A DNA stretch of 60,812 bases from UBA7862 sp050872785. Its GTDB lineage: Bacteria > Bacillota > Clostridia > Christensenellales > UBA1242. The stretch covers positions 1-60,812 of the forward strand of contig JBNMHO010000006.1 in NCBI GenBank assembly GCA_050872785.1, read 5' to 3'. Made by a program: the position numbers and the translations under genes. The notes beneath the pieces are model-generated. The model did not search any database. It worked only from the letters and a program-made list of their open reading frames with translations, and had not been told where the DNA came from. Positions 16,901-25,131 of the stretch are shown here, piece by piece (position 1 is the first letter of the stretch; every line of letters begins with the position of its first letter).

Positions 16901-18079
16901 GCCATAATTTACATCCATGTCGTCTTGTGTTCCGCTTGAACGTGATACAATTCCGCCAACAGAACTGTCGTCAAATTTTACAAAGACATTTTTGTTTAAG
17001 AATGATTGAAGTTGGTTAGTTGTTTTGCCGTCACTTGAAACAAGGTCAATTCCAAGGTTTAAACTTCCCGCTTCAGCATTTGTGTTGTTAAGATACAATT
17101 TTGTTGTTTCGCCCAAGAATATGCTCTCTGTGTCGGTCGCAAGTGTCATTTGGTCAACTGTGTAATTGATAATTGTAATGTCATGTGTTGCCTTGACTGC
17201 AGGGGTTGACAAATTATCCAAGTCAGTTATCACTTCTGCATTGCTTTCGTAAGACGAACAGACATAGGCTTCAATGGTCACATTGCCCACGTTTTCACCG
17301 TTTGTAACGATTGAAATGGAGTTTGTAGCGACAAGTTGTCCGTTGACATAAGCATAAGTAAGTTCAGTTTGTGTTGATGTTATGGCAGCCGCACCTTCCC
17401 CTATTTTGAAAGTAACAAGTGGATTGTCGTCATTTGAGGCAATTTTCAAGAAAATCTTTTTGTTAACAACATTTTGTCCTGCAAAAAGTGAGCCATTCGT
17501 GATTGATGTTAAAGCGCTTGACGAGTTTGCATAAGGCATAAGAGCGTTTGCAGGTGAAATTGCTATAATATCTGCAAGTTTTGTTTCGTTTGCTTTTGAA
17601 ATTGATATTGAATGTCCTAGTTTTAGGATTGATTGGTCAAGTTTAAGTTCTGCAGTTTTAACTGGCACATCAATTAAAATTCTGCAAGTTGCAACTGCAC
17701 TTTGATTTGAGCCTTCCCCTTCGTATCTGGCGTAAAGTTCCAAATATCCACCAACTGGAATTCCATTTGTCAAAATTGGAGCAATGTGGAAAGGTTCGCC
17801 GATTGTTATGTATTTTGGGTAATTTATAATTGCGTCACCATTTGGACTTTTTGACGTTTCAAGCACAAGTGTTCGCTTGTTCACATTTTCAGTTGATGTG
17901 TTGACGGTTAAAGAAAAAGGCCCAGATTTGACCACTTCCGCCTCGCTGAATGAAATAGATTCAGCATAAACAGGCTTCTCGTTGAAGCCCCCGAAAAGAT
18001 ACATTCCGCCAAGCACCAACCCCATGGCTGCTGCCGTGCATAAAAATGTTAACAAAATAACTTTTAACAATCTTCGCAT
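13922..18079 (-). CDS. Large exported, beta-rich protein of unknown function
   Basis: 1385 residues. The N-terminus MRRLLKVILLTFLCTAAAMG plus GLVLGGMYLFGGF is a signal peptide or signal anchor. The remainder is Ser/Thr/Asn-rich, has very few cysteines and alternates short hydrophobic strands, as in tandem Ig-like or cadherin-like surface domains (for example near TAELKLDQSILKLGHSISI and DQMTLATDTESIFLGETTK). There is no LPXTG motif, second membrane helix or cell-wall-binding repeat at the C-terminus, which ends EFEIGLLSL. I start at the ATG at 18079, with GGAGA seven bases upstream; an in-frame start nine codons earlier lacks one. Its own promoter is at 18173-18202. Substrate or partner unknown. 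Confidence 0.8.
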   Translation of the reverse strand: MRRLLKVILLTFLCTAAAMGLVLGGMYLFGGFNEKPVYAESISFSEAEVVKSGPFSLTVNTSTENVNKRTLVLETSKSPNGDAIINYPKYITIGEPFHIAPILTNGIPVGGYLELYARYEGEGSNQSAVATCRILIDVPVKTAELKLDQSILKLGHSISISKANETKLADIIAISPANALMPYANSSSALTSITNGSLFAGQNVVNKKIFLKIASNDDNPLVTFKIGEGAAAITSTQTELTYAYVNGQLVATNSISIVTNGENVGNVTIEAYVCSSYESNAEVITDLDNLSTPAVKATHDITIINYTVDQMTLATDTESIFLGETTKLYLNNTNAEAGSLNLGIDLVSSDGKTTNQLQSFLNKNVFVKFDDSSVGGIVSRSSGTQDDMDVNYGLNCMSGSTEMNEWYFNLVVNNYQKYLDYASNGNKIKLTVTFYDKDGSLGETQTIIQKDFYLVPKITEVDKVESTQYSLTAKSGAELSFNKDKYSIKFENNETPVGIAKNFEIVHYVKCNAPADGTIVLNGVTISSEYTQTTLNGENILILKTPNAVVTGSGIFKIYSQACYKDGQNIYFLGENCNTDIEVVEAIEYIDCYSYENDQPVNFTKFQFDENEKDSGNSVTRYLYVTTSSEQLPKLTTFVNNNRLKINFKQISGLADETKYNSSTLGGGLKDQNKNTISFGNWEEVREGGVVVGYKISYTIGEVVTIQINGNPIQSIFEISVYLDISPVEVKTNYKVASGDSKSLQYEIKDKILQNTILSLDSMGTSQDNPISLTATVNDAGQLTWTGANLSNLTYGFAYEGNTPASISGYSYKFAFEEGNLPNSICSFTALEGFKGGINFTTLPYKAEGYLGKFTFLCQNANSDNLIMQWNESLGRFEQVVNPSLEAKVLYFKLTGLNLIVEANSTKISGINGSNIRIFKETNTDTNYLFTLKRIEGNSQIDVLSDNFRQFLTLEAVMGSKENNDKVTFSLADNNFAVNVDFIASSQVMFSFSCQNSTIKISSNGEELSSISREILGAFDVSQKESTTEITLGEAAENALLAPMFVGLTKDSYLEITYGGKAISTENDPFAAGSYTLSFIRKSDETAEWLVLNNDGTITLKAINSLDVVQTSFVVRIALKSDSSVYHDFEVNIYAKSSISNDDLVVKYAGEDANQNEITAGKNNGIIYNNGISFLENSQLATLAENSKITSVTLETVYAEDGIKNFVKTTNSSSDLAFGFYSGDLATDQSVTIKFTFTFADGAGEFTISKQISVRKNISLSLITNKKSEENPDGNDGFDYKSGEVINIFKSSTYNYTENGSVITTLDLTDYADSDTKDSHPHIKDLENLTLGTTGELVLVARFKTEEDTEDIVSASFTLVYEYNNDGLEYSQDIKFEFEIGLLSL

Positions 18080-18172
18080 ATTTTTTCTCCAAAGACATGT
18101 GTGCATATGTGCATTTGTATATATTTTGTGGTTAATAACTGATTATATTCGTTTGCACAAATATACAGTATA

Positions 18173-18202
18173 ATTATATCCTTTATTAGGGTTTAAAGTC
18201 AA
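18173..18202 (-). promoter_or_regulatory. Promoter of the large exported-protein gene
   Basis: Minus strand: TTGACT (18202-18197), 18-base spacer, perfect TATAAT (18178-18173). A leader of about 85 bases follows. Confidence 0.75.
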
Positions 18203-18226
18203 ACAATTCACCCTATTTAAAACAGC

Positions 18227-18254
18227 AAAAAACCACTCGATTGAGTGGTTTTTA
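18227..18254 (-). terminator. Terminator of the S10-spc-alpha operon
   Basis: Minus strand: AAAACCACTC-AATC-GAGTGGTTTTTT, a near-perfect stem with a T tail, three bases after the rplQ stop. Confidence 0.92.
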
Positions 18255-18256
18255 GA

Positions 18257-18769
18257 TTAGATAAGTTCAACTATGCACATTTGAGCAGCATCGCCACGTC
18301 TAACATTGGTTTTAAGAACTCTGGTATAGCCGCCAGCTTGTCCCTTTTCTGCGTTGCGTGCAGCATATTTTGGAGCATAAACGTTGAAGATTTTTTCAAT
18401 CAATGGGTGATTGACATCTTTTGTTCTTGCAACAAAATTTTCTTTTGATTCTTTTGGTTGGCGTTGTTCTTGCCTATCAAAAAGTTTTGCCATGATTGCA
18501 CGTCTTGCTTGAAGTTTCTTTGGTCCGTCATTAAGAACTTCTTTTTTGACCTTAACTCCCTTTGAATCAACTTCTGTTTTAACAGCTTTAACTGTGTCTT
18601 GATAGGAATTGATTGCCAAAGTTAAAATCTTTTCTGCATAACTCTGCAATGCTTTTGCACGAGCAGAAGTTGTTTCAACTTTTCCGTCCCACAAAAGAGA
18701 ACTTGCTTGATTTCTGAGCAAACTGATTCTTTCCTTGGTAGGTCTATTTAGTTTTGCAATAGTAGCCAT
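18257..18769 (-). CDS. rplQ: 50S ribosomal protein L17
   Basis: 170 residues. The N-terminal KLNRPTKERISLLRNQASSLLWDGKVETTSARAKAL and the C-terminal GGYTRVLKTNVRRGDAAQMCIVELI define L17, which sits at the peptide exit side of the large subunit. It is longer than the common form of about 115-130 residues because of a charged insert at about 60-120 (VDSKGVKVKKEVLNDGPKK and RQPKESKENFVARTKDV) before HPLIEKIFNVYAPKYA. It is the last gene of the operon, 30 bases after rpoA. Confidence 0.97.
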   Translation of the reverse strand: MATIAKLNRPTKERISLLRNQASSLLWDGKVETTSARAKALQSYAEKILTLAINSYQDTVKAVKTEVDSKGVKVKKEVLNDGPKKLQARRAIMAKLFDRQEQRQPKESKENFVARTKDVNHPLIEKIFNVYAPKYAARNAEKGQAGGYTRVLKTNVRRGDAAQMCIVELI

Positions 18770-18799
18770 TGTATTTCTCCTTTAAATTATCCGTTGTTT

Positions 18800-19753
18800 T
18801 TATTCTTCGTCATTTCTAAGTGACAATCCCATACTTTCAAGTTTGCTGATAACTTCTTCCAAACTCTTTAGTCCAAGATTTCTAACTTTGAGCATATCGT
18901 CCTTTGATTTGCGAGTAAGGTCTTCAATAGTGTTGATATTTGCACGTTTCAAGCAGTTGTAACTTCTAACGGACAAATCCATATCTTCTATTGTCATTTC
19001 CATAACCTTAACAGGCTTTGCATCATCATGAGAAACAAGAATGTCCATATCTCCCATGTATTCGACCATGTCAACGAACAAATGAACGTGGTCTTCCATA
19101 ATCTTTCCTGCCAAAGAAACAACCTCTTTTGCACTCATTGTGCCATTTGTTTGCACTTCAAGGGTCAATTTGTCAAAGTCAATTGATTGACCAACACGAG
19201 TGCTTTCAACTTTGTAGTTGACTGCTTTGACTGGTGTGAAGATTGAGTCAACGGCTATTGTGCCGATTGGGCTGTCTTCTTTTTTGTTCTTTTGAGCAGG
19301 GACATATCCTCTGCCACGACCAATAGTAACTTCCATATTGATTTCTGCATCGTCATCAAGTGTGCAGATTTTTAGGTCTGGAGTTAAAATTTCAACTTGG
19401 TCATTTGGTTCAAAGTCGCTTGCAAAAACTTCGCAAGGGCCAACTTTGTTAAGTCTGATAACTGTTGTAAAGTCTTCGTCAAGAACACTTGTTTTAACAG
19501 CCATTTCTTTGATGTTAAGCACAATGTCTGTTACATCTTCTGTAACTCCAGGCATGCTGGAAAATTCATGTTGAACACCATCAATTTTGATTGCAACAGG
19601 AGCTGCACCTGGCATTGCACCAAGCAAAGTTCTTCTCATGCAGTTGCCAAGGGTTATGCCGTAGCCACATTCAAGTGGTTCAACAACAAATTTTGCAAAA
19701 CTGCCGTCATTTTTTTCTTCAATCGAAACCTTTGGTTTTTCAATTTGCATCAT
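18800..19753 (-). CDS. rpoA: DNA-directed RNA polymerase subunit alpha
   Basis: 317 residues. The N-terminal assembly domain (about 1-235) has KFVVEPLECGYGITLGNCMRRTLL, which nucleates the core enzyme. The C-terminal domain (about 250-317) has DLSVRSYNCLKRANINTIEDLTRKS and RNLGLKSLEEV for DNA UP-element and activator contacts. AAGGAGGG precedes the first of two adjacent ATGs. It lies between rpsD and rplQ as usual. Confidence 0.98.
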   Translation of the reverse strand: MMQIEKPKVSIEEKNDGSFAKFVVEPLECGYGITLGNCMRRTLLGAMPGAAPVAIKIDGVQHEFSSMPGVTEDVTDIVLNIKEMAVKTSVLDEDFTTVIRLNKVGPCEVFASDFEPNDQVEILTPDLKICTLDDDAEINMEVTIGRGRGYVPAQKNKKEDSPIGTIAVDSIFTPVKAVNYKVESTRVGQSIDFDKLTLEVQTNGTMSAKEVVSLAGKIMEDHVHLFVDMVEYMGDMDILVSHDDAKPVKVMEMTIEDMDLSVRSYNCLKRANINTIEDLTRKSKDDMLKVRNLGLKSLEEVISKLESMGLSLRNDEE

Positions 19754-19767
19754 GTGAATATCCCTCC

Positions 19768-20388
19768 TTACCTTGAATACAACTCAATTATCATATGTTC
19801 TTGGATGTTCAAGTCGATGTCATCTCTCTTTGGAAGAGCAACAATTTTGCCGACCATTGTATCTGTGTTAAATTCCAACCATTTTGGCATAACAATTTTG
19901 ATGCCTTTGAGTTGTTGGAATTTTTGCAAATCTTTTTTGCTTTCTTTCACTGAAATTTCATCGCCTTCCTTAACACAATAAGAAGGAATGTTAACCACTT
20001 TTCCATTAACACAAATGTGTCCGTGGCTTACGATTTGGCGGCTTTCGCTTCTGCTGTCGCCGATACCCATTCTGTAAATAACATTGTCAAGACGTCTTTC
20101 AAGCAAACTGAGCATATTTTCACCAACAACACCTTTCATTCTGGTTGCTTGTTCATAATATTCTCTGAATTGTTTTTCAAGAAGTCCATAGGCTCTCTTA
20201 ACTTTTTGTTTTTCTCTAAGTTGCATGCCATAGTCTGTAACTTTCTTTCTTCCCATGCCATGTTGTCCAGGAACAACTGGTCTTTTTTCCATTGCGCACT
20301 TTGGAGAGATACATCTATCACCCTTCAAAAAGAGTTTGCAACCTTCTCGTCTGCAAAGTCTGCAATCTGCGTCTGTATATTTTGCCAT
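19768..20388 (-). CDS. rpsD: 30S ribosomal protein S4
   Basis: 206 residues. A primary 16S rRNA binder at the mRNA entry site and, in many bacteria, a translational repressor of its operon. The N-terminal zinc-knuckle cysteines (CRLCRREGCKLFLKGDRC), QHGMGRKKVTDYGMQLREKQK and the S4 domain (RRLDNVIYRMG to VNGKVVNIPSY) are present, so this is the zinc-binding form. GGAGAT precedes the ATG. Confidence 0.98.
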   Translation of the reverse strand: MAKYTDADCRLCRREGCKLFLKGDRCISPKCAMEKRPVVPGQHGMGRKKVTDYGMQLREKQKVKRAYGLLEKQFREYYEQATRMKGVVGENMLSLLERRLDNVIYRMGIGDSRSESRQIVSHGHICVNGKVVNIPSYCVKEGDEISVKESKKDLQKFQQLKGIKIVMPKWLEFNTDTMVGKIVALPKRDDIDLNIQEHMIIELYSR

Positions 20389-20402
20389 TTCTCTATCTCC
20401 TC

Positions 20403-20795
20403 TTAAATCCTTCTCTTTTTAGGAGGACGGCAACCATTGTGTGGAATTGGAGAAACGTCACTAATTTTTGTAACGTTCAATTCCGCAGCACCAAGAGCCC
20501 TAATTGCAGCCTCTCTGCCATTGCCAGGTCCTTTAACATAAACTTCAACTGATTTCAAGCCTTGCTCTTTTGCAAGTTTTGCTGCAGTTTCAACTGCTTG
20601 TTGAGCAGCAAATGGAGTGCTTTTTCTTGCACCTTTGAAGCCAAGTGAACCAGCACTTGACCAAGCCAAGGTGTTGCCAGCAAGGTCTGTAAATGTTACA
20701 AGTGTATTGTTGAATGATGCTTGAATGTGAACTGCACCTTTGTCAATGTTCTTTGTCTGTTTTTTCTTTCTAACGACTTTCTTTTTCTCTGCCAT
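20403..20795 (-). CDS. rpsK: 30S ribosomal protein S11
   Basis: 130 residues. A platform protein near the P and E sites. HIQASFNNTLVTFTDLAGN, KKSTPFAAQQAVETAAK and the C-terminal PIPHNGCRPPKKRRI are diagnostic. The N-terminus is lysine-rich (MAEKKKVVRKKKQTKN). AAGGAGG precedes the ATG. Confidence 0.98.
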   Translation of the reverse strand: MAEKKKVVRKKKQTKNIDKGAVHIQASFNNTLVTFTDLAGNTLAWSSAGSLGFKGARKSTPFAAQQAVETAAKLAKEQGLKSVEVYVKGPGNGREAAIRALGAAELNVTKISDVSPIPHNGCRPPKKRRI

Positions 20796-20813
20796 TATCC
20801 ATTACCTCCTTGC

Positions 20814-21188
20814 TTATTTAGCACCTTTTTTCTTTGCAACGGTCTTCTTTGGACCTTTTCTTGTTCTTGCATTTTGTTTTGTGCTTTGTCCCCTAACTGG
20901 AAGACCTTTACGGTGTCTGATGCCTCTGTAGCAACCAATTTCGGAAAGAGCCTTAATGTTAAGTGACACTTCTCTTGTGAGGTCGCCTTCAACAGTGAGG
21001 TGCTTTTCGATGTAGTTTCTAAGTTGAGCAACTTGTTCTTCGCTAAGATCTTTTACACGAATGTCAGGGCTTATTTTTGTTTCATTCAAAATTTTTTGAC
21101 TTGTTTTGAGTCCAATGCCTTTGATGTAGGTAAGACCGATTTCAAGTCTTTTCTCGTTTGGTAAATCAACACCAGCAATACGAGCCAT
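20814..21188 (-). CDS. rpsM: 30S ribosomal protein S13
   Basis: 124 residues. A head protein contacting P-site tRNA and L5 across the subunit bridge. MARIAGVDLPNEKRLEIGLTYI, the helix-two-turn-helix and CYRGIRHRKGLPVRGQ followed by a basic tail (RTRKGPKKTVAKKKGAK) identify it. GGAGG precedes the ATG. Confidence 0.98.
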   Translation of the reverse strand: MARIAGVDLPNEKRLEIGLTYIKGIGLKTSQKILNETKISPDIRVKDLSEEQVAQLRNYIEKHLTVEGDLTREVSLNIKALSEIGCYRGIRHRKGLPVRGQSTKQNARTRKGPKKTVAKKKGAK

Positions 21189-21294
21189 TTTTATTCCTCC
21201 ATAAAATTAAATTAAATCCGATTATTTATTTTCACAAGTCACAGATTTGGTGCAAAAAAGCAACCAAACAGCCGCCTGTGACCATGTTGTTTGC

Positions 21295-21408
21295 TTAACC
21301 TTGAGTTTGTTTGTGCTTTTTATTTGGGCAAATAACCATAACTTTCCCTTCTCTTTTGATAACCTTGCATTTGTCGCAAATTGGTTTTACTGATGGTCTA
21401 ACTTTCAT
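21295..21408 (-). CDS. rpmJ: 50S ribosomal protein L36
   Basis: A 37-residue protein reading MKVRPSVKPICDKCKVIKR, then EGKVMVICPNKKHKQTQG. The zinc ribbon C-x2-C-x12-C-x4-H (Cys11, Cys14, Cys27, His32) is intact, so this is the zinc form. AAGGAG lies six bases before the ATG. It lies between infA and rpsM, the standard place. Confidence 0.97.
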   Translation of the reverse strand: MKVRPSVKPICDKCKVIKREGKVMVICPNKKHKQTQG

Positions 21409-21430
21409 TTTTTTCTCCTTATTAGATGTA

Positions 21431-21655
21431 TTAGTTTGACTTGCTTCTCCAAGTGATTCTGCCCTTTGTCAAGTCGTAAGGGCTCATTTCCACCTTAACG
21501 GAATCTCCTTCAAGGATTTTAATAAAATTCATCCTAAGTTTTCCGGAAATGTAGCAAGTGATGACATGCCCGTTTTGAAGTTTCACCTTAAAAGTTGCAT
21601 TTGGCAACACTTCGGTGACAATTCCTTCCGTTTCCAAACAATCTGATTTTGGCAT
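21431..21655 (-). CDS. infA: Translation initiation factor IF-1
   Basis: A 74-residue single OB-fold protein that binds the A site during initiation. IEGIVTEVLPN-like N-terminal strands, FKVKLQNGHVITCYISGKLRMNFI and LEGDSVKVEMSPYDLTKGRI match the family at normal length. AAGGAG precedes the ATG. Confidence 0.98.
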   Translation of the reverse strand: MPKSDCLETEGIVTEVLPNATFKVKLQNGHVITCYISGKLRMNFIKILEGDSVKVEMSPYDLTKGRITWRSKSN

Positions 21656-21682
21656 AATTTCTCCTTTTTTGCAATAGAAAAG

Positions 21683-21934
21683 TTAAATTTTTGTGCATTT
21701 TGACATGTTTTTTAAGAAAGTTGTTATTTCAAAATCCTGAAACTTATCTTTTTGCCCTTCGTAACACACGAATGTATCTTTAAGATGTTTAAGTCGTTTT
21801 TTCTTAGGGTTTGAGATTTTTCTTGTTCTGCCATCTGCAACAAGGGCAAAGTCGCCGCAGAGGTCAATTACAACATACACTTTTCCCACGTCATGCCCCA
21901 TTTTGGACACAACAACACTGCCAATCTTCAACAC
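21683..21934 (-). CDS. KOW-domain RNA-binding protein (L14e-like)
   Basis: 83 residues. The first half (KIGSVVVSKMGHDVGKVYVVID) is a KOW-type beta segment and the following VADGRTRKISNPKKKRLKHLK is a basic RNA-binding patch. Proteins of this kind commonly sit between map and infA in Clostridia, and their exact role is not established. GAAGGAG precedes the ATG, 13 bases after map. Confidence 0.85.
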   Translation of the reverse strand: MLKIGSVVVSKMGHDVGKVYVVIDLCGDFALVADGRTRKISNPKKKRLKHLKDTFVCYEGQKDKFQDFEITTFLKNMSKCTKI

Positions 21935-21947
21935 AATACTCTCCTTC

Positions 21948-22682
21948 TCAAGTCAAAATTTCAACTCCAGTGTCTGTTATAAGGACGGTGTTTTCGTAGT
22001 GAGCGGAAGGCAACCCATCGCTTGTTTTGCACGACCAGCCATGGATATCAACCTCATATGTTCCCATATTGACCATAGGTTCAATGGCAATGACCATATT
22101 CTTTTTGAGTTTTGGCCCCAGTCCTGCGTAACCATAGTTTGGAACACTTGGGTCTTCGTGAAGATTTCTTCCCACGCCATGACCAACCATCTCTCTCACA
22201 ACTCCAAATCCATATTTTTCAACATAATTTTGGACTTGTGACGAAATGTCGCCCACTGTATTTCCTGCCTTTATCCCTTTGATGCCCTCAAAGAAACTTT
22301 GCTTTGTAACATCAATGAGTTTTTGTTTTTCAGCACTAATCTTCCCCACTGGGAAAGTTCTTGCACTGTCCCCATGATAACCCTTGTAGCAAGCGCCAAC
22401 ATCTATTGATATTATGTCGCCTTCTTCAAGCGGAACATCATCTGGGAACCCATGCACAACCACCTCATTTTTGGACGCACAAATGGTTGCAGGAAACCCG
22501 CCATAGTGCAAAAACGAAGGAGTTGCATTGTTTTTTTTGATAAAATCATGAGCGATTTTGTCAAGGAACTTTGTTGTAACGCCGGGTTTTACATACTTTT
22601 CCACTTCAAGAAGAGTATTTCTTGTAATTTCACCCGCTTTACGCATAAGTTCAATTTCTTTGTCCGTTTTAATTTTTATCAT
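21948..22682 (-). CDS. map: Methionine aminopeptidase, type I
   Basis: 244 residues. Removes N-terminal methionine from new proteins. The metal ligands lie in IDVGACYKGYHGDSART (Asp94, Asp105), in GHGVGRNLHEDP (His), and in the C-terminal IEPMVN and HYENTVLIT (Glu residues). It is the short type Ia form with no N-terminal extension. The start overlaps the end of adk by 14 bases, a sign of translational coupling. Confidence 0.97.
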   Translation of the reverse strand: MIKIKTDKEIELMRKAGEITRNTLLEVEKYVKPGVTTKFLDKIAHDFIKKNNATPSFLHYGGFPATICASKNEVVVHGFPDDVPLEEGDIISIDVGACYKGYHGDSARTFPVGKISAEKQKLIDVTKQSFFEGIKGIKAGNTVGDISSQVQNYVEKYGFGVVREMVGHGVGRNLHEDPSVPNYGYAGLGPKLKKNMVIAIEPMVNMGTYEVDIHGWSCKTSDGLPSAHYENTVLITDTGVEILT

Positions 22683-23316
22683 TTTTCGCCTGTCTTTTCA
22701 AACTAGCAAGAATTTTATCCACATGTTCAAAAGTTTCTTCCTTTCCACCAAGTGAACTTACTTTTTCAAAAACATTCTTGCTTTGATAGAAATCTACAAC
22801 ATTTTGTGGAAGTTTTTGTTTTTCAAGTCGGTTTTTAATTGTTTCTGGCATATCGTCTTGTCTTATAAAAACTTCGCCACCGCATTTTTCGCATTTGCCG
22901 TCAACAAGCCAACCAACATTTGTAGGATTTCCACATTTCCTACACATTCTTCTTGTGGAAAGTCGTTTTATAATTTCTTCATCATCAAGGTCAATCATAA
23001 TTGCTTTGTCAATGTTTGTCACGTCGTCTAGGAATTTTGATTGGTCAAGATTTCTTGGAAATCCGTCTAACACAAACCCATTTTTGCAATCGGGTTTTGA
23101 AAGTCTATCTTTCACAACAAGATTTGTAATTTTGTCTGGCACGAGCTCACCTTTTGCAATACATTCCTCAATGCTCACGCCCAGTGGAGTTTTTTCCCTA
23201 ATATTCTGTCTGAAAATGTCACCAGTGGAGATATGAGGAATGTTATATTTGTTGCAAATAAGTTCTGCTTGTGTTCCCTTCCCGCTTCCGGGAGGTCCTA
23301 AAAGCACAATTTTCAT
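22669..23316 (-). CDS. adk: Adenylate kinase
   Basis: 215 residues. Catalyses ATP + AMP to 2 ADP. The P-loop GPPGSGKGT is at 7-15, followed by PHISTGDIFR (AMP site) and GFVLDGFPRN. The LID domain carries a four-cysteine zinc site (CRKCG and CEKCG), as in Gram-positive enzymes. I start at the ATG at 23316; the GTG two codons earlier overlaps the AAGGGG ribosome-binding site. Confidence 0.98.
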   Translation of the reverse strand: MKIVLLGPPGSGKGTQAELICNKYNIPHISTGDIFRQNIREKTPLGVSIEECIAKGELVPDKITNLVVKDRLSKPDCKNGFVLDGFPRNLDQSKFLDDVTNIDKAIMIDLDDEEIIKRLSTRRMCRKCGNPTNVGWLVDGKCEKCGGEVFIRQDDMPETIKNRLEKQKLPQNVVDFYQSKNVFEKVSSLGGKEETFEHVDKILASLKRQAKNDKN

Positions 23317-23347
23317 TTTCACCCCTTTTCAAAATTGAAACTTTATC

Positions 23348-24652
23348 TTACTTCAAAAAGCCTTTGTAATTTCTCATAAGCAGTTGCGCTTCGAGTTGTT
23401 TGTCAAGTTCAAGAGCAACTGAAACGACAATCAAAAGTCCTGTTGCACTGAATGCGTTTACAAGTGAGCCTGATGAGCCGATAAATGTGAAGATGAAACT
23501 TGGCACAAGGGCGATAAGCCCCAAGAATATTGCACCCCAAAGAGTAAGTCTGTTTGAAACCTTTTTGAGGTAGTCAGCGGTTGTTTTGCCTGGTCTATAA
23601 CCTGGGATAAAGCCGCCGTTTTGTTGAATTTGTCTTGAAACGTCCTCTGGATTAAAGCTGATTTGTGAATAGAAATATGAGAACAACAAGATAAGAATTG
23701 CGACCAAAATTGTATATGGCCATGTGCCAGCACCCATATTCTTTGCATACCACATATATGCACTGCCCTCTTCTGTGCTATACCAGAAGATGCTCATGAC
23801 AAGTTGTGGAAAGCTTATAAGCGCTGTTGCAAAGATGATTGGCATAACGCCTGAAGCGTTGATTTTGATAGGAATGTTGGTGTTTTGTCCACCATACATT
23901 TTTCTGCCTTTCATTTGCTTTGCATATTGAACTGGAATTCTTCTTTCTGCACTGTCAATCCAGACAATGAAGCCAAAGATAAGAACGAGCAAAGCGAAGA
24001 ATATAAGCAATGTCCAAATGTTTTCGAGATTGGAACTTGAAATACCAGCGATGTTGTTGAAGATTGCTTGTCCAGCAGAGGAAAGCAAGCCAACAAAAAT
24101 CAAGAGTGACAATCCGTTTCCAATTCCAAGTGCGGTGATTTTTTCGCCAAGCCAAACAGTGAACATAGAGCCAGCGGTCAAAATGCACACAACAAGAGCA
24201 CCTGTTGCCCAAGTTGAGCCGAAGAACACTGCACTGTCCAAACTGCTTGCCCCGAAACTAACAACTATGCCAACGCTTTGGATAATTGCCAAAATCAAAG
24301 CACAAATTCTGGTGTATGCTGAAATCTTCTTTCTTCCGTCTTCACCTTGTTTTGAAAGTCTTTCAAGTGATGGAATAGCAACTGTCAAAAGTTGGATAAT
24401 AATGGAAGCGTTGATATAAGGCACAACACCCAATGCTAGCACTGCCCCACTGGCAAGTGCGCCACCACTTACGGCACTTATGATATTCAAAAAGTCGCCG
24501 CCTGAAGTGATTGCTGATTTAAATGTGTCAAGCTTAATGCCAGGGGTTGGCAACCAGCAGCCAATCCTATAAACAAGCAACAAAAGTAAAGTAAATATGA
24601 TTTTTCTTCTCACATCTTTAATTTTAAATGCTTCTTTAAGGTTCTTAAACAT
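23348..24652 (-). CDS. secY: Protein translocase subunit SecY
   Basis: 434 residues. The ten-helix pore of the Sec translocon. It opens with the cytoplasmic helix NLKEAFKIKDVRRKI. LGVVPYINASIIIQLL (plug/helix 2b region), the periplasmic and cytoplasmic loops and PGYRPGKTTADYLKK (the C5 loop contacting SecA and ribosome) are typical. Its stop overlaps nothing; its start overlaps the last base of rplO. Confidence 0.98.
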   Translation of the reverse strand: MFKNLKEAFKIKDVRRKIIFTLLLLLVYRIGCWLPTPGIKLDTFKSAITSGGDFLNIISAVSGGALASGAVLALGVVPYINASIIIQLLTVAIPSLERLSKQGEDGRKKISAYTRICALILAIIQSVGIVVSFGASSLDSAVFFGSTWATGALVVCILTAGSMFTVWLGEKITALGIGNGLSLLIFVGLLSSAGQAIFNNIAGISSSNLENIWTLLIFFALLVLIFGFIVWIDSAERRIPVQYAKQMKGRKMYGGQNTNIPIKINASGVMPIIFATALISFPQLVMSIFWYSTEEGSAYMWYAKNMGAGTWPYTILVAILILLFSYFYSQISFNPEDVSRQIQQNGGFIPGYRPGKTTADYLKKVSNRLTLWGAIFLGLIALVPSFIFTFIGSSGSLVNAFSATGLLIVVSVALELDKQLEAQLLMRNYKGFLK

Positions 24653-25098
24653 TAGACCTCCTCAAATTTGCCTTGTGCGTCCTGAATTTTCTTCTTTGCG
24701 GTTTCTGAAAATTTGTTTGCTTTAACTGTCAAAGCTTTTTCAAGTTTGCCATTTCCAAGAACTTTAACGCCATATTTTTCGATTTTGGAAACAATTCCTT
24801 TTTCAACAATAGCGTTAGCGTCAACAACAGAGTTTTCGTCAAATCTGTTAAGGTCGGAAACATTCACAACTGTGTAAACTTTTTTGAAGTCTGCATTTGT
24901 AAAGCCACGTCTTGGCAATTTTCTGATAAGAGGCATTTGACCGCCTTCAAATCCAACACGAACACCGCCCCCGCTTCTGGCATTTTGTCCTTTGTGACCT
25001 TTGCCGCTTGTTTTGCCAACACCACTTCCAATGCCACGTCCAAGTCTTTTCTTTGAAAATCTTGAATTTTCAGCAGGTTTCAATGATTGAATGTTCAT
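24652..25098 (-). CDS. rplO: 50S ribosomal protein L15
   Basis: 148 residues. Binds 23S rRNA late in assembly. The glycine-rich basic N-terminus KKRLGRGIGSGVGKTSGKGH is followed by RSGGGVRVGFEGGQMPLIRKLPRRGF and a globular C-terminal domain. GGAGAAAG precedes the ATG. Confidence 0.98.
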   Translation of the reverse strand: MNIQSLKPAENSRFSKKRLGRGIGSGVGKTSGKGHKGQNARSGGGVRVGFEGGQMPLIRKLPRRGFTNADFKKVYTVVNVSDLNRFDENSVVDANAIVEKGIVSKIEKYGVKVLGNGKLEKALTVKANKFSETAKKKIQDAQGKFEEV

Positions 25099-25131
25099 TT
25101 AACTTTCTCCTTTCACGAAATTTTTTGAAAT

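Noticed and set aside
19397..19981. Plus-strand open frame antisense to rpoA and rpsD
   Set aside because: Shadow of two certain genes, with Asn/Cys/Phe-rich composition and no initiation signals.
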